A stretch of DNA of 64,000 nucleotides from Spirometra erinaceieuropaei (taxonomy: Eukaryota > Platyhelminthes > Cestoda > Diphyllobothriidea > Diphyllobothriidae). Below, piece by piece: positions 50,715 through 61,999 of this stretch (within the stretch, counting starts at the first letter, position 1; the number at the start of each line of letters is the position of its first letter). The stretch covers positions 1,768,591 to 1,832,590 of the forward strand of contig CACRXP010000011.1 in NCBI GenBank assembly GCA_902702965.1, written 5' to 3'. The position numbers were made by a program, and so were the translations under genes. The notes under the pieces are model-generated. The model had not been told where the DNA came from, did no database searches, and worked only from the letters and a program-made list of their open reading frames with translations.

Positions 50715-50798
50715 ATTGTTGTGTGCTTCCCTTTTTAATGTGTTTTTGGCTACTTTTTCAAGTGTACACTCTTGCTTAACTGAAAGTTATTGTCCCTG

Positions 50799-50804
50799 AA
50801 TAAA
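50799..50804 (+). promoter_or_regulatory. Polyadenylation signal AATAAA for the nesprin-like gene
   Basis: The hexamer lies 85 bases after the TAG stop, in a short T-rich 3' UTR. This supports 50714 as the real end of the gene. Confidence 0.7.
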
Positions 50805-50819
50805 TTCGATGACAACATG

Positions 50820-52057
50820 TCATGTGCCCACGCACGAATGAGGTCTCCGGGATCAAGCCCCTTTATTCTGCCAATTTGAGCGACACGATGATCAACTCGT
50901 TAAACCGCCTCTTTTATTCGACTCCACACGGCTCTAGAACGTACTGCCGTCTGGTGTACTGGTCGTGGATGGGCTGTTTCGTGCGCGATAACGTCCTCAC
51001 GGAAAAGTCTCAAATTTTCAGCTGGCCATTGATTGGACGGAGGCATCACGCCAGATCGATGATGCGCACACGCTGATTGGCTGACTGATTTTACGCGTGC
51101 ATTTCGCGCATCCAGCTCGGCCATCCATGGTCGCGCTTTCCTTCCGCCTTGCATCCTGATTCCGTTCTGTGTCTGTTCTCCGTAACCACAATTACTATTT
51201 GATGTAGCAGAATACAAGCGATGGGCGAAGTTTACACAGACGGAAGGTTCCCACTCTGACACGGACTACTCAGGCCGAATCAGGATCGACTCAAGCGCCA
51301 AGAATATGATAATTTCCAATTTCGTCTGGTCGGTGGCGAACTTTCGGCAGGTCTAGGGGCAGTGTTTGACCGAAATTCAGGAGGTTTGTGGTTCGAGTCT
51401 GTCCCTAGGCGTGGGCTTGCCGGCCGGGTGAATTCGTTAATTCGACAGTCTTAGACGTCAAGTATTAATCGCTACTGCAATTTGAATTTTGTTGGGCATA
51501 TGGGGGTAGGTTTGCGTTAACCGCAAATGCCTGACCTTCTGTGATTACCGGATTACAACTAACGGCAGGAATTAAGAGGTCCGCTCCTACCAGATCGGTG
51601 ATTACATGCGCAGCATGGACCTTGATAGCAATTGCGAATAAAGGATTTCGGACGGACAAAATTTTTAGTGCACATTTGAGGTGAGGACGATAACTTTGTG
51701 TCGAAGGAGGCAGTCTGCCCTCGCTGTGAAACCGCGAGTCCATCCCAAACCATACAAGAAATATGGCTGAGATGGTTTGGGCGCGTCCTCCGTTGTCGGC
51801 CTTTTGAGTATACTACTGTTATCTATTATCTGTTATCAGCGACATTACTGAAGCAGGAGATAGCCTAGGCGCGATCGTAGCAACACTCCTGCAAAATGCT
51901 GCCGAAATCAAAAGACTTCATCAACGCTGAAGAGCGGTATGATGGTCGTTTGCACAGCTGCTGACAATTTCACTCAGCTTATGTGATAAGTCTTGGGGAC
52001 TGAAAACACATGCCATGAAAATCCTTCTGGATCATTTGGAAGACTGCCCGGTGAGCA
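50820..52057. other. Intergenic sequence downstream of the nesprin-like gene
   Basis: No host gene recognised. 51345-51410 contains a good Pol III B box (GGTTCGAGTC at 51391) with a weak A-box-like stretch (TAGGGGCAGTGTTTGA) about 40 bases before, so a second tRNA-derived repeat is possible. Confidence 0.35.
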
Positions 52058-52059
52058 TA

Positions 52060-52850
52060 CAGTAGGTGGGCTAACTCTTGAAATGTCAACCGAAATCCCG
52101 AAGTGCGTTTGTGTTTCGAAAAGATTAATTAAGTAGAGTTGTAAAACTAGTCAGCCGGCAACATAATTCTATAATAGTTCAGTTACGTCCGGAAGCCGGC
52201 TTTCGAATGAACTTCCTTCCTGCTGCATGCAAAAACTACATTCTGTAAAAAATGGCTGCTTAAGTAGCGTGAATTTTTCTCATTGATTTTTGATGCCCCT
52301 AGAAGTTCAATTATATTTCGTGGAAAACATGCATAAAAATATTCATTCTTTTGCTCATTCGGTAGATAATTACGTCTTCTAATTTTATACTCGAAGGAGG
52401 GACATAAATTGGTTTTAAAAAGTTTTATAATTCCCGAATACTTTTGAACCCGCTCTACCGTCACACTTGAATTCAGGGTTTCAAAACTACAAGCCGTATA
52501 TTTTCCGCATACGTAAAACCACACATTTCCCTACGGTAATGAAGGCGGACCATATAGGGGTTCATAAAATTTATCGGTGGATTTGATCCATATTGTTAAC
52601 TTTACAAGCCACGTTAGTGAATGCAGAGGTATGACGTTTTATAAACGGTCATTTCGCGGTATTTAAAAGTCCCACAAATAGAAACTTTCTTAAAACCGAA
52701 TTACGTCCCTCCTTTGAGTATAAAATTGAAAGAAGACGCAATTTTCTACCGAGTGAGAGAAAGAATTAATATTTTTATCTATTTTTTATTTATTTTTTTC
52801 CATGAAGTATAATTTTATTTTCAAGGGCATCGAAAAGCAATGAGAAAAGT
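52060..52850. mobile_element. Fold-back element FB1, right-truncated
   Basis: The left end CAGTAGGTGGGCTAACTCTT follows TA. Both arms are present but the outer right arm is lost after GGCATCGAAAAGCAATGAGA. Confidence 0.75.
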
Positions 52851-53121
52851 TAGGAGTAGAGGAGGATAATTAACGACAGTCAGTGCCAGATACTGAATGC
52901 TTCGCCGTACTGACAGCACAGATATTAACTAAAATCCCAGACTCGCTTGTGCTGCTGGGGAACGCACCTGCAAGGGATTCGACTCATCGGGGAATCCCGC
53001 AGGGGTCCCCGTGTGCTTTCTTCATTTTGCATGTTCGAGAAGTCAACAAAAGCAACGGTGATTGTCACTTAGATTGAGGTAGGGATTGGCATTGTGAGGG
53101 GGGAGGGATCATATGCTGTTA

Positions 53122-53344
53122 TGTAGCCCCACCTGAAGTAGACAAACCCCAGCCATCTGTAATAGAAGACAGGTAGTAATAGGGGTTTTTATAGGTGGGG
53201 CCGGAGAACGCACAGGCGACGAGGTCAGGTAGTTGTATGCAAAAGAACAGCTATTGAAAATGCGCGGTTGTAGTCTGAGTGGTTGAGGAATAGTTGCACT
53301 AACCCCTAACCCCGACAGTATTGTGTCCATCAGGTGGGGCTACA
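53122..53344. mobile_element. Telomere-like inverted-repeat element T2, short copy
   Basis: Perfect 15-bp ends TGTAGCCCCACCTGA and complement, flanked by TA. It shares the body of the 47.4-kb copy but the CCCTAA-like run is reduced to about two units (CTAACCCCTAACCCCGACAG). Confidence 0.8.
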
Positions 53345-53659
53345 TAACCACTTATTACTGAGGGGAGGGGGAAGGTTGGCAATGAACAGAAAGGTCCATA
53401 TGGGTAGCCGGTTTGCTGGTTTTGGCCGTGATAAATGCGGGACCTGCATGAAGTCCTTCTGTGCGCACGGGACCGACTTGGGAGGCCTGATTGAGGCCGC
53501 TTTTGTTGTCGCCGACAGCCGTTGTCTCAGTGGTTTTGGGCCTTTCGGTGGAACCATGTAAATCACTCGGGAGGCCCCATTGGGCTCTATGTGGTGCTCT
53601 GAATCAATCCTATGTCCGACGATGGCGTCGTCTAGGTTCCTGGTTTTGCCCTTGCTTAG

Positions 53660-53990
53660 CCACCCTGGGAGACGCTCCAGTACCCATCAGATAGGCACCG
53701 TCTCGGGCTACCAACGTAGCCTGCTCCATAACAGCGAGTAAAGGAGTAGATGCTCACAGAGGTGGTCTGCGCTTGCAATTTATCTTTACGTTCCTCATGT
53801 AGATTGACGTTTATCGAGAATACTACTCGGATTTCACATGTTAGAAAGGTCCTCGAAACAGCTTGGACATGAATTATACTTAGGGGTCCATTCGAAACCT
53901 TTGAGAGACCAACTTTTCTGTTGTTGTCCCGGTGTTTTTTTCCGGTCGGCAAGGCTAATCGTTCTATCAAAGTGAAATCTAGATATTCTA
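53660..53990 (-). mobile_element. Penelope group-2 fragment (GIY-YIG region)
   Basis: The minus-strand frame reads VSRTFLTCEIRVVFSINVN and QAQTTSVSIYSFTRCYGAGY, matching the 6.7-6.85 kb endonuclease region (compare PPQTTSMCLYSFTCSCGAGY). The GIY-YIG core then degrades. A SINE follows at 54015. Confidence 0.75.
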
Positions 53991-54014
53991 AATTCCCACT
54001 CCTATACAATGTGC

Positions 54015-54312
54015 ATTCCCGATCGAAACCGACAGGGCAACGGACTCGTGGCCCAGCGGTTAAAGGCGTTGGACTTCTAACTAAAAGGTCGCGAGTTCGA
54101 GCACCAGGTGTTCCGCACCTCGGCATTGGGCATGACTGGCTGACGACGGCTAATAAGCAAGAAATGGCCATTCCAGTCTCCCTTGTCTTTGTCGATAATG
54201 TAATCCTGCCCATATTACGCATCGCTGTGCGTCTGCTGGTTGGGCTCGAGAGAGAGCCCGGAAGGCACAATGGGACGAGTGAGTTCCGTAACACGATCGG
54301 TGAGCACCCCCT
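54015..54312 (+). mobile_element. tRNA-derived SINE, longest copy
   Basis: A box TGGCCCAGCGGTTAAAGGCG near 54050, B box-like GCGAGTTCGAGCAC near 54090, the family body (GCATGACTGGCTGACGACGG, TGGCCATTCCAGTCTCCC), the GCATCGCTGTGCG block, the hairpin GGGCTCGAGAGAGAGCCC and the tail GTTCCGTAACACGATCGGTG. About 300 bp; it gives the order of parts for all other copies. A second partial copy follows at 54330-54420. Confidence 0.85.
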
Positions 54313-54429
54313 CTACCATATATGTACATGTATAATGGTTGAGGGGTGGTCAGCGACCGCAGGGTCGAGCCCCAGGTGTTCCACACCTTGGGGTTGGTTA
54401 TGGCTATCTAACGACGGCTACATGTATGC

Positions 54430-55390
54430 ACGTATATGCTAGATAACTCTCCCGAGTAGGACAAGGGGACTGGAATGTCCAATCGTCTTTCGTCTCCGGC
54501 GTTAGCTTGATCGACGTGTGTCACTGATTTACAGGGCCTAAGTGTTACGCTGGTTTGCTCGCTTTATTAAAACATCTTCGATTTGCCCAAGAATCCATTG
54601 GCTACATGGGGACCAGAGAGCGAACAACTTCATTTATTTTCCGTATTGGTCATGGTCAAACAGGATTTTTACACTTAAGGGGCATCTTTGCAGTAAGTGT
54701 TTAAGTGAGTTTCTCTGCTTTTATATTTTTTGCTAATCATTTGGCGGAGATCAGCAAGGCTAATGAACTATCTCGGTAATTGGTGAGTTTGTAAAAATAG
54801 ACGAGAGTTCAAATTAAGACATCAACAAGGGAATTGGATCAAGCTCCTTGACGTCATCAACGAATCCAGAAACACCTCGATAGGTATGTGATTTTGGTTG
54901 GTATTGCATGCGCTTGACTTCCTCTGCAAACAGTTTCGCTGTCGCATAGGAAGAGGAATTAGGAGAAGTGACAGCGTCTTTTACACTAGGTAAGTTAGCA
55001 CAACTTATACTACTAAATTAAGAGGCGTCTGATCTTGTCACACCAATGTGTTCACATCCATGGAAAGGTGAACGAAGTCTTTCAAGGGAATTTGTCGGTC
55101 ATGGCGGTCAGCATTCACTGCATTGAAGCCACTAAGGGGATGCACGAAATGGGTGCGACTGACAACAAACTCCAAAGGTTCAGTATAGTGTATTTGAGAG
55201 AAACAGGCTTACGCCTTCAAGTTCCCTATTCCTCGTATGAAAATTGAAAGAATTAGCAACAATTTAGAGAAATTACAGCATCAAGTGAGTGTTGACTTAG
55301 ACCCACATAGGTCACTGATTTTCATGGTTATATTGCCACATCCTCCGTCTCATGCTGCAGAACATGTCTGTAAAGCCGATATTTAGATGT
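54430..55390. other. Intergenic sequence, nothing recognised
   Basis: Only short frames; no repeat partner in the window. Confidence 0.4.
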
Positions 55391-56990
55391 CTCCACAGAT
55401 TGGGACATTACAATCGCATCGAGCAAGTTATTCGATGGTTCCACGACAGGGTTGGAGAAAAACACTTTCTCTTGTCGAATCTTCCCTGGAACGCACGTAA
55501 TTTAAAAGGATGTCCCGGGGGGTTATATGTAGTGGCGAATTGGAAAAATCGTCTCACCGGAGGGCGCAGTCCAAGCCACGCAAGATACGGAAAGTTCGCA
55601 TTAAGTCTCCGCACAACTGCCTATAACTCAGAGGATAAAGACTAGGGTTATTCAAGCGAATCTCATAAGGCAGCGCTCCTTGACCTCCCACTTATTTTGT
55701 GGCTCCCCTCTGTACCCTTTCGAGTAGATTGTAGTCCTGCTACCTCCAAGATCCCCATGCCTGTACTGTATATCCAAGATATTGTCTCAAAAACGTGCCA
55801 AAGACTTGGGGGAAGCATCCTTCCTCGAAAACTCTGAATGCCCGCCTTATGACGTTCAGTTCTTAATTTGCGACCTTAACCGCTATACAACATTTTGTCA
55901 AAGGCATAAGGGTGTCTGCATTCCGTTCAGATGGTTTTGTCACGTATTAGGGACCTGATTTCGACTTCATTGACGTAGTATGGTGCATTTGTTCGAGTTG
56001 GAAGACAGAAGCCATCTGCGGGACCACTCCCCGAGTCGACAAAGATTTCTTGGGAGTTGGTGTTGTCGGCAGGATTGTGGATGACTTTCCGGCCTTTTAT
56101 ACCACCTGTAAACACGGCATAATTACAGCTTAACTCCTCTACATATCAGTAGTGAGCAAGTGAAAGAGGTTCAGTCCGAGCACTGAGCCTTGAAGGACTC
56201 CAATATCTATGACTATGAGCCTTGATTGCTGTTGCTCAACGCAGACAGTGTGGGCATGACCGACGAGTAAATTCTCGATCCATTTGGGAACTTCGCCTCC
56301 TATGCCCATGACTTTTAACTTTTGAAGGAGACGTTGATGTGGAACGCTGTCGAACGCCTTCCGGAAATCAATATAGGCCATATGCACGGTGTGTTCTGGT
56401 TCGGGCGCTTCTGTCCAGCTTTGCATTGTATATGGCAAGTTCGTTACATACGATCTTCTTCTACGAAAGTCGTACTGTTTATTGGACAAGAAATTGTAAG
56501 TTTCCAAATAAGCCACCAACTCCTTTTTGGCGGTCAGCTCTACGACTTTGCAGTAAATTCATGTTCAAATGACGGGTCTGTAGTTCGTCGCAAGTGAATG
56601 CCTACTGCTTTTGTAGGGCGGTGTAATGTGGGCTGTTTTCCAGTCTGCGGGAGGAATGTCAGTATCAAACGACTTCTGTAACAGAAAGCATAGCGGTATG
56701 GCCAATTCTTGGGCAAGTTCAAAGAACAGCTTTGCTGAAATCACGTCCGGATAGGGAGATGTGTTTTTTCAAGCTTTTTGGTTCTTTGAAAATCGAACCT
56801 ACTCGAAATATACTATTTCCAGTAATCGACTCTTTCATGCTCTCATAACTAGGTGGAATTGAATCAGCTTCTCTTGTGAAGAAGACTGAAAGAACTGGGA
56901 AAACTGCCCGACTTTGTTCGTGCTGTCCGATATCTCCAAGCCGTCATCATTGCTCATGACAGGAGTGGGGACCCTGTCGCGGTTACTTAT
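55390..56990 (-). mobile_element. CR1/jockey-like LINE, decayed, minus strand
   Basis: In order on the minus strand: PPADWKTAHITP-like and NYRP-like pieces (56700-56560), the RT fingers/palm in a 126-codon frame (NFLSNKQYDFRRRRSYVTNL; YIDFRKAFDSVPHQRLLQKL; VLQGSVLGLNLFHLLTTDM; 56519-56139), and C-terminal remnants down to 55400. The YADD box lies beyond a stop and is not intact. It differs from the 35-kb LINE. Confidence 0.8.
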
Positions 56991-57980
56991 GGCAGCCGCT
57001 CAAGTTCCCTTCTTCTTCGGATCCGTGTTGTCCAACGATGGCCGCCACAGCCGTTGACACACTGCCACCCCCACCGGCTAACACTCAGACACCTCCGGTC
57101 CAATTGCAGTAACTTTCGGCTGCCATCACCAACTTTCATCACCTCACGCGCATCAAAAGCTCTGGCTTGATACCCGTACGCCCTTGTGAGCATGCGCTCT
57201 CCTATCCCTCCACCTAATTTGTCCATTCACACGACCAAAATTCAGCCAGTCAGCCCCTCCTGCTGACACAGACATGCACTCCGCTAAAACAACACACCGC
57301 GACTGACGCTCTCCGTGAACGGACGCTCATCTCTGCTTCAAGCAAACAGCCAACTTATGGCAACCTGCCATTTTGTGCAGAATAAACTAATCCTCACCGC
57401 TTCCTGACTTCTGACATTGGGCGAAACGAAATTACTGTGGGCGGTTTAAGTTGATCTCACATCCCTGACCACCACAAATCTCTCGCAGATAGCTGGAAAG
57501 CAAAATCGGGTTTTTATTGGTTCGGCGGGGCAAACTAGCCCCGAAATCTCGCCGTCTTTTGAAAATTAAGCCCTTCACCCTGTTCCATTAGACTTTGTAT
57601 TCTGTGGAGACTCTACTAGCATCGTTTCCGCAAAACTTCTTCCACAACTTTCCTTTCTTGTTGGTCGCCTTTTTGAGATCTCGTGTTAGCTACTGAGCCG
57701 GTTGGATTGTATTTTTTGTATTTTCATCTGAAGGGCTGTAGTCAGAGCCCTTGGTTACACTATTCCTGTACAATGCTTTTGCATATTTGCACTTAAGATA
57801 AAGTTGCAAACATTTAACATATTATCAGTTCACAATGTAAAACTACTGATAACGGAGCGCATCTGCTCACTGCGAGTCAGTACGGACTGGCAAATTGTTC
57901 TACAAATCTAGCTGTAAGTAGTCATGTTGTAAAGGTCGGTCTTTGTCGAAAATTACGGGAGCAAGTTTTTTTACAATGCA
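56990..57980. other. Intergenic sequence, nothing recognised
   Basis: A pyrimidine-rich stretch (56995-57300) and AT-rich sequence. No coding or repeat signal that I can name. Confidence 0.4.
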
Positions 57981-58015
57981 AATTGTGTCGTCCGTCACCA
58001 TCTCACTCGGTAACT

Positions 58016-59100
58016 CACTTGCTTGCTTTCTCAGCTTGGAGCTCAAAATGGCCAATGGAATTCTCTCCGTCTAAGTGTCACTATGTGTTTGGACTTGAGA
58101 GGCTACCCCAACCAGGGGTCTTTCAAGACACACCTATAACTGAATGTATCACTATCAAGGATTTAGATTAAAGCTACACTAATAATCTTGATCTCTCGCC
58201 ACAAGCTGGCAGAATTACAGCCAAAGCTGCCCAGATTTTTGGCTTTATTTCTTACAACTTCTACCTTCCTGGAATTAAATTAAGGCTCTATCGTATGTTT
58301 GTACTTCCCATTCTCGAGTATTTTTGCCAATTCTTTGTATTGATGAACGAGGCTAGTCGTTTAAAAATTGAACATGTCCAAAGACGTTTTTCTAAAAAAA
58401 ATAGGTAGGGAACATCCAAATATCTCTTACTCGTATAGATGCCAACCAATTAACCTAAACTTTCTATGAATTCAAAGACTAGAAGCAGGCTTCTGTCTCC
58501 TATTTCGCATTAATAATAGTTCAAATCTTCCTAGGATTTCAGCACCTACCCCTAGTTCGTTCCCATACAATATTCGCAACCCTTCCCTGATTATACCTCC
58601 TCCAGCTTCTTCCGCCTCTAAGCGCTATTTTCTTCGCTTCCAGGTATACTTTCCTCTGGAATAACCTTCCAATAAATAAAAGATTTTCAGATAATCCACA
58701 GACCTTTAAGAGAAGTCTACGCCTTTATCTAAATACTGACTCGATTAAACGTTTATTTTCCTTCTCCTTCCCGGACAACTTTCTCTATGACACTGAGAAA
58801 GGGCCAGCGGGAATTTAGAACGCCGCCATTAACTTCCCGTGTCTGCTCACATTTCCTTCCTTTGTGAGTAGTATCGCCTCCTAACATCCCTCACCTGAAA
58901 TGTTAATTTTTCCAATCTTTCACTTCATGCATCGGGCCCTCACAGAATGCGCTCCATCGACGCTCTTGGAGAAGCCTTCTGTATTCGCCATATACTAGTA
59001 GTCTGGTCGCATCTCCCTTGCCCCCTCCTCGGCTGGACTCAGCTGAATGTAACCGATCGCATCTGGGTTCCTATCGCCTCGAGACTGGTTTTCAATTCGC
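58016..59100 (+). mobile_element. CR1/jockey-like LINE, copy A, 5'-truncated
   Basis: It matches copy B from the sequence for AWSSKWPMEFSPSKCHYVFG onward, through the C-terminus (TEKGPAGI then stop) and the 3' UTR with one CTCACAGAATGCGCTCCATC unit. Frameshifts and a TAG/TAA-broken frame show decay. It is truncated just after the RT catalytic region. Confidence 0.8.
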
Positions 59101-59324
59101 CACTTTGACATGAATGGCCTCATCCGGCATACGAATTCTGCCTTGATGATACCTGTTTCGAACCTTTTACTCAAGGCCACATACAGGCCAGTCCTGCCTG
59201 ACCCGCCTACCTACCCCATCATGAAATCCGTTATACAATGCCATATACAGCGACGATTTTCGCTGTTCTTGATGTCATCTCCCGCATTTCGACCTCATGC
59301 GGTCTGTCGACGCTCACGGCGGAA

Positions 59325-61010
59325 CCCTCAGTATTCACATGGTTTTTTACCAGATCGCTCTTGTGAAACATGTAATCTGTCGTTTCTCGATCTACTTACC
59401 TCTCTTCGTAATGATCACCTATCTGTTGTCGTTATTTATTTTGATCTTAGTAAAGCCTTTGATAAAGTGCCACATAAAAGACTCTTGATTAAATTGGAAG
59501 CTATGGGAATTCGCAGTCCACTAATAGACTTTCTCAGGTCATACCTGTCTAATCGTAAACAAAAGGTTTTGGTGGGATCTTCACTTTCCAGTGAAAGTCC
59601 TATTGTGAGCCGTGTCCTACAAGGTACCGTTTTAGGTCCTCTTTTGTTCTTGCTTTACATAAACGATACTTCAGCAGCAGTTGAACATTCTCAATCATTT
59701 ATTTATGCCGATGATCTCAAATGTGTATATTCTTTCAATAAATCTACGAGCCTTCATTGCCTGGAGCAAATCCATGCTGGCTTGCTTGCTCTCTCAGCTT
59801 GGAGCTCAAAATGGCTAATGGAATTCTCTCCGTCTAAATGTCGTTATATGTGTTTTGGACCTGATAGGCTACCCCGACCTGTGGTCTTTCAAGGAACACC
59901 TATGACTGAATATACCACCATCAAGGATTTAGGTTTAAGCTACACTAGTAAGCTTGATCTCTCGCCGCACGCTGACAGAATTACAGCCAAAGCTGCCCAG
60001 ATTTGTGGCTTTATTTCTTACAATATCTATCTTCCTGAAATTAAATTAAGGCTCTATTGTATGTTTGTACTTCCCATTCTCGAGTATTTTTGCCCATTCT
60101 TTGGTTTGATGAATGAAGCCAGTCGTTTAAAAATTGAACATGTCCAAAGACGTTTTTCTAAAAAAACTTTTAGATAGGGAACATCCCAATATCTCCTACT
60201 CAGATAGATGCCAGCTAATTAACCTAAAAATTTTATGGGTTCGAAGACTAGAAGCGGGCTTCTGTCTCCCCTTTCGCATTAATCATAGTTCAAATTTTCC
60301 TCGGATTTCAACACTTACCCCTAGTAGTCGCCCATACAATCTTCGCAACTCGTCGCTAATTATACCTCCTCCAGCGTCCTCCACCTCTAAGCGCTCCCTT
60401 TTTTTTCGCTTCCAGGTATACTTTCCTCTGGAATAACCTTCCAATAAATATAAGATCTTCAGAAAATCTACACACCTTTAAGAGAAGGCTACGCCTTTAT
60501 CTGAATACTGACTCGATTAAACGTTTATTTTCCTTCTCCTTCCCGGACAACTTTCTCTATGACACTGAGAAAGGGCCAGCGGAAATTTAGCATGCCGCTA
60601 TTAAATTTCCGTATCTATTCACGTTTCCTTCCTTTATGAGTAGTCTCGCTACCTAAGAGCCCTCACCAGAAATGTTAATTATTCAAATTTTTCAGTTCAT
60701 GCATCGTGCCCTCACAGAATGCGCACCATCGATGCTCTTGGCGAAACCTTCTGTATTCGCCATATACTAGTAGTCTGGTCGCACCTCCCTTACCCCATCC
60801 TCGATTGGACTCGGATGAATGTAACAGACCGCATCTGGGTTCTTGTCTCCTCGAGACTGGTTGTCATCGTTCCCTTACAGAATGCGCTCCATCGGCGGTC
60901 TTGACAAAGCCTTCTATATTCGCCACATACTAGTAGTCTGGTCGCATCTCCCTTCCCCCATGTTCGGATGGACTCGGTTGAATGAAACCGACCGCATGAT
61001 AAAGTGTCGG
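59325..61010 (+). mobile_element. CR1/jockey-like LINE, copy B, with RT core
   Basis: The open frame to 60177 holds the reverse transcriptase: HGFLPDRSCETCNL, VVIYFDLSKAFDKVPHKRLL, LQGTVLGPLLFLLYIND, FIYADDLKCVYSF with the catalytic Asp pair, then LSAWSSKWLMEFSPSKC. A frameshift near 60160 leads into the C-terminal part (KKLLDREHPNISYSDRCQLI), and another near 60410 leads to TEKGPAEI and stop at about 60590. The 3' UTR contains two more copies of the CTCACAGAATGCGC unit. The 5' part (endonuclease) is missing. Confidence 0.85.
60709..61000 (+). repeat. Tandem 3' UTR units of the LINE
   Basis: Two units starting at 60713 (CTCACAGAATGCGCACCATC) and about 60873 (CTTACAGAATGCGCTCCATC), about 160 bp each, both containing TTCGCCA...ATACTAGTAGTCTGGTCGCA. 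Copy A has a single unit at 58938-59100. Confidence 0.75.
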
Positions 61011-61341
61011 GTCAAGGTCAAGGCGCGCAGCTCAATTTCAAAGATAAGTGAAGCTCTGCATTTATCTGGATATTCTTAAGTAATTAATGCCTGTTTTTTT
61101 ACTTGAGTCCGTTTTAAAAGTCGCCTATGTATATAAGGTAAAATTTTTTCCCAGTTTTGTTTGACAGTCTGGCAAAATAGTCGTATTTTGTAAAAAATAC
61201 ATTGTAGTGAATCCTTTACCTACTACCGCTTTCTAGTTTTCGTAGTTAAAAAACAGTAATACTTGCTATTCAGTGCGCTTTTCCGTACGCTGGCAACGTT
61301 TTGATCCTTCTTCTGTAACGAAAAACTTTTTTTTGTCTGTA

Positions 61342-61985
61342 ATGCCCCGCAGAGCACGTGCTAAAAGGCGAAAGCTTGCGGCCTCTACACCGTCTCTGGG
61401 TGCTAAAATCGTGACTGAAGACATGGCAGACGCCAGCGTATGTTCTTCGCCGTCTGCAGATCTGATTAGCTCACAAATCCCTTTAGTACATGTAGAACCT
61501 CTCGACCCTTCAGTCGTCCAAAAATACGCCCCTGCTAGTCGTAGCAGGCCATCAGCCGGCGAAATAATCGATCAGCTGATTTATGGAGACATAAACAGCA
61601 CTTCTGAAAAAGTGCTTGAACAAGCTTTTAAACTTATTGGGGTAATAAGTTCGGAAACTGAGGAACGAATTAAACGCAAGCATAATTTCGTACTGCGAAA
61701 CATTCCGAGCCTTTTATCTGCTATGGAGGGAGCGCATTTGTTCCTACAAAGTTGTGGCTTGAGTTTTAGTGTCGCACAAGCTAAGTGACTTCGCTCGCTT
61801 AGTCGTAATGCGCCGATACTAGTTACCCTTTTCTCCATGATAGAAGTCGATTTTATCTTGTCGAGTAGGGAGATGACTAGAGACTTCTGCCGTAAATGGC
61901 GCTGCTCCGTTTCGCCAGACCTCACACCCCTGCAGCGAAGACTGAATAAACTAAAATCGGCAAAAACCAACACCAAGATAATGTC
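61342..61985 (+). mobile_element. Non-LTR retrotransposon ORF1, broken by one stop
   Basis: Translation from ATG at 61342 (MPRRARAKRRKLAASTPSLG) continues with KHNFVLRNIPSLLSAMEGAH, typical of ORF1 proteins (basic N-terminus, RxHNxVxRNxP-like motif). A TGA at 61786-61788 interrupts it. The same frame then continues with LVTLFSMIEVDFILSSREMT and SPDLTPLQRRLNKLKS, the usual ORF1 end. The element is cut off by the Penelope copy at about 61985. It may be the 5' half of the same LINE family as copy B, but that cannot be shown here. Confidence 0.7.
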
Positions 61986-61999
61986 ACCTGATAGAAGCG

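Noticed and set aside
52960..53078. RT-like fragment with HRGIPQGSP
   Set aside because: Only one short motif matches reverse transcriptases and the sequence after it departs at once; too little to call.
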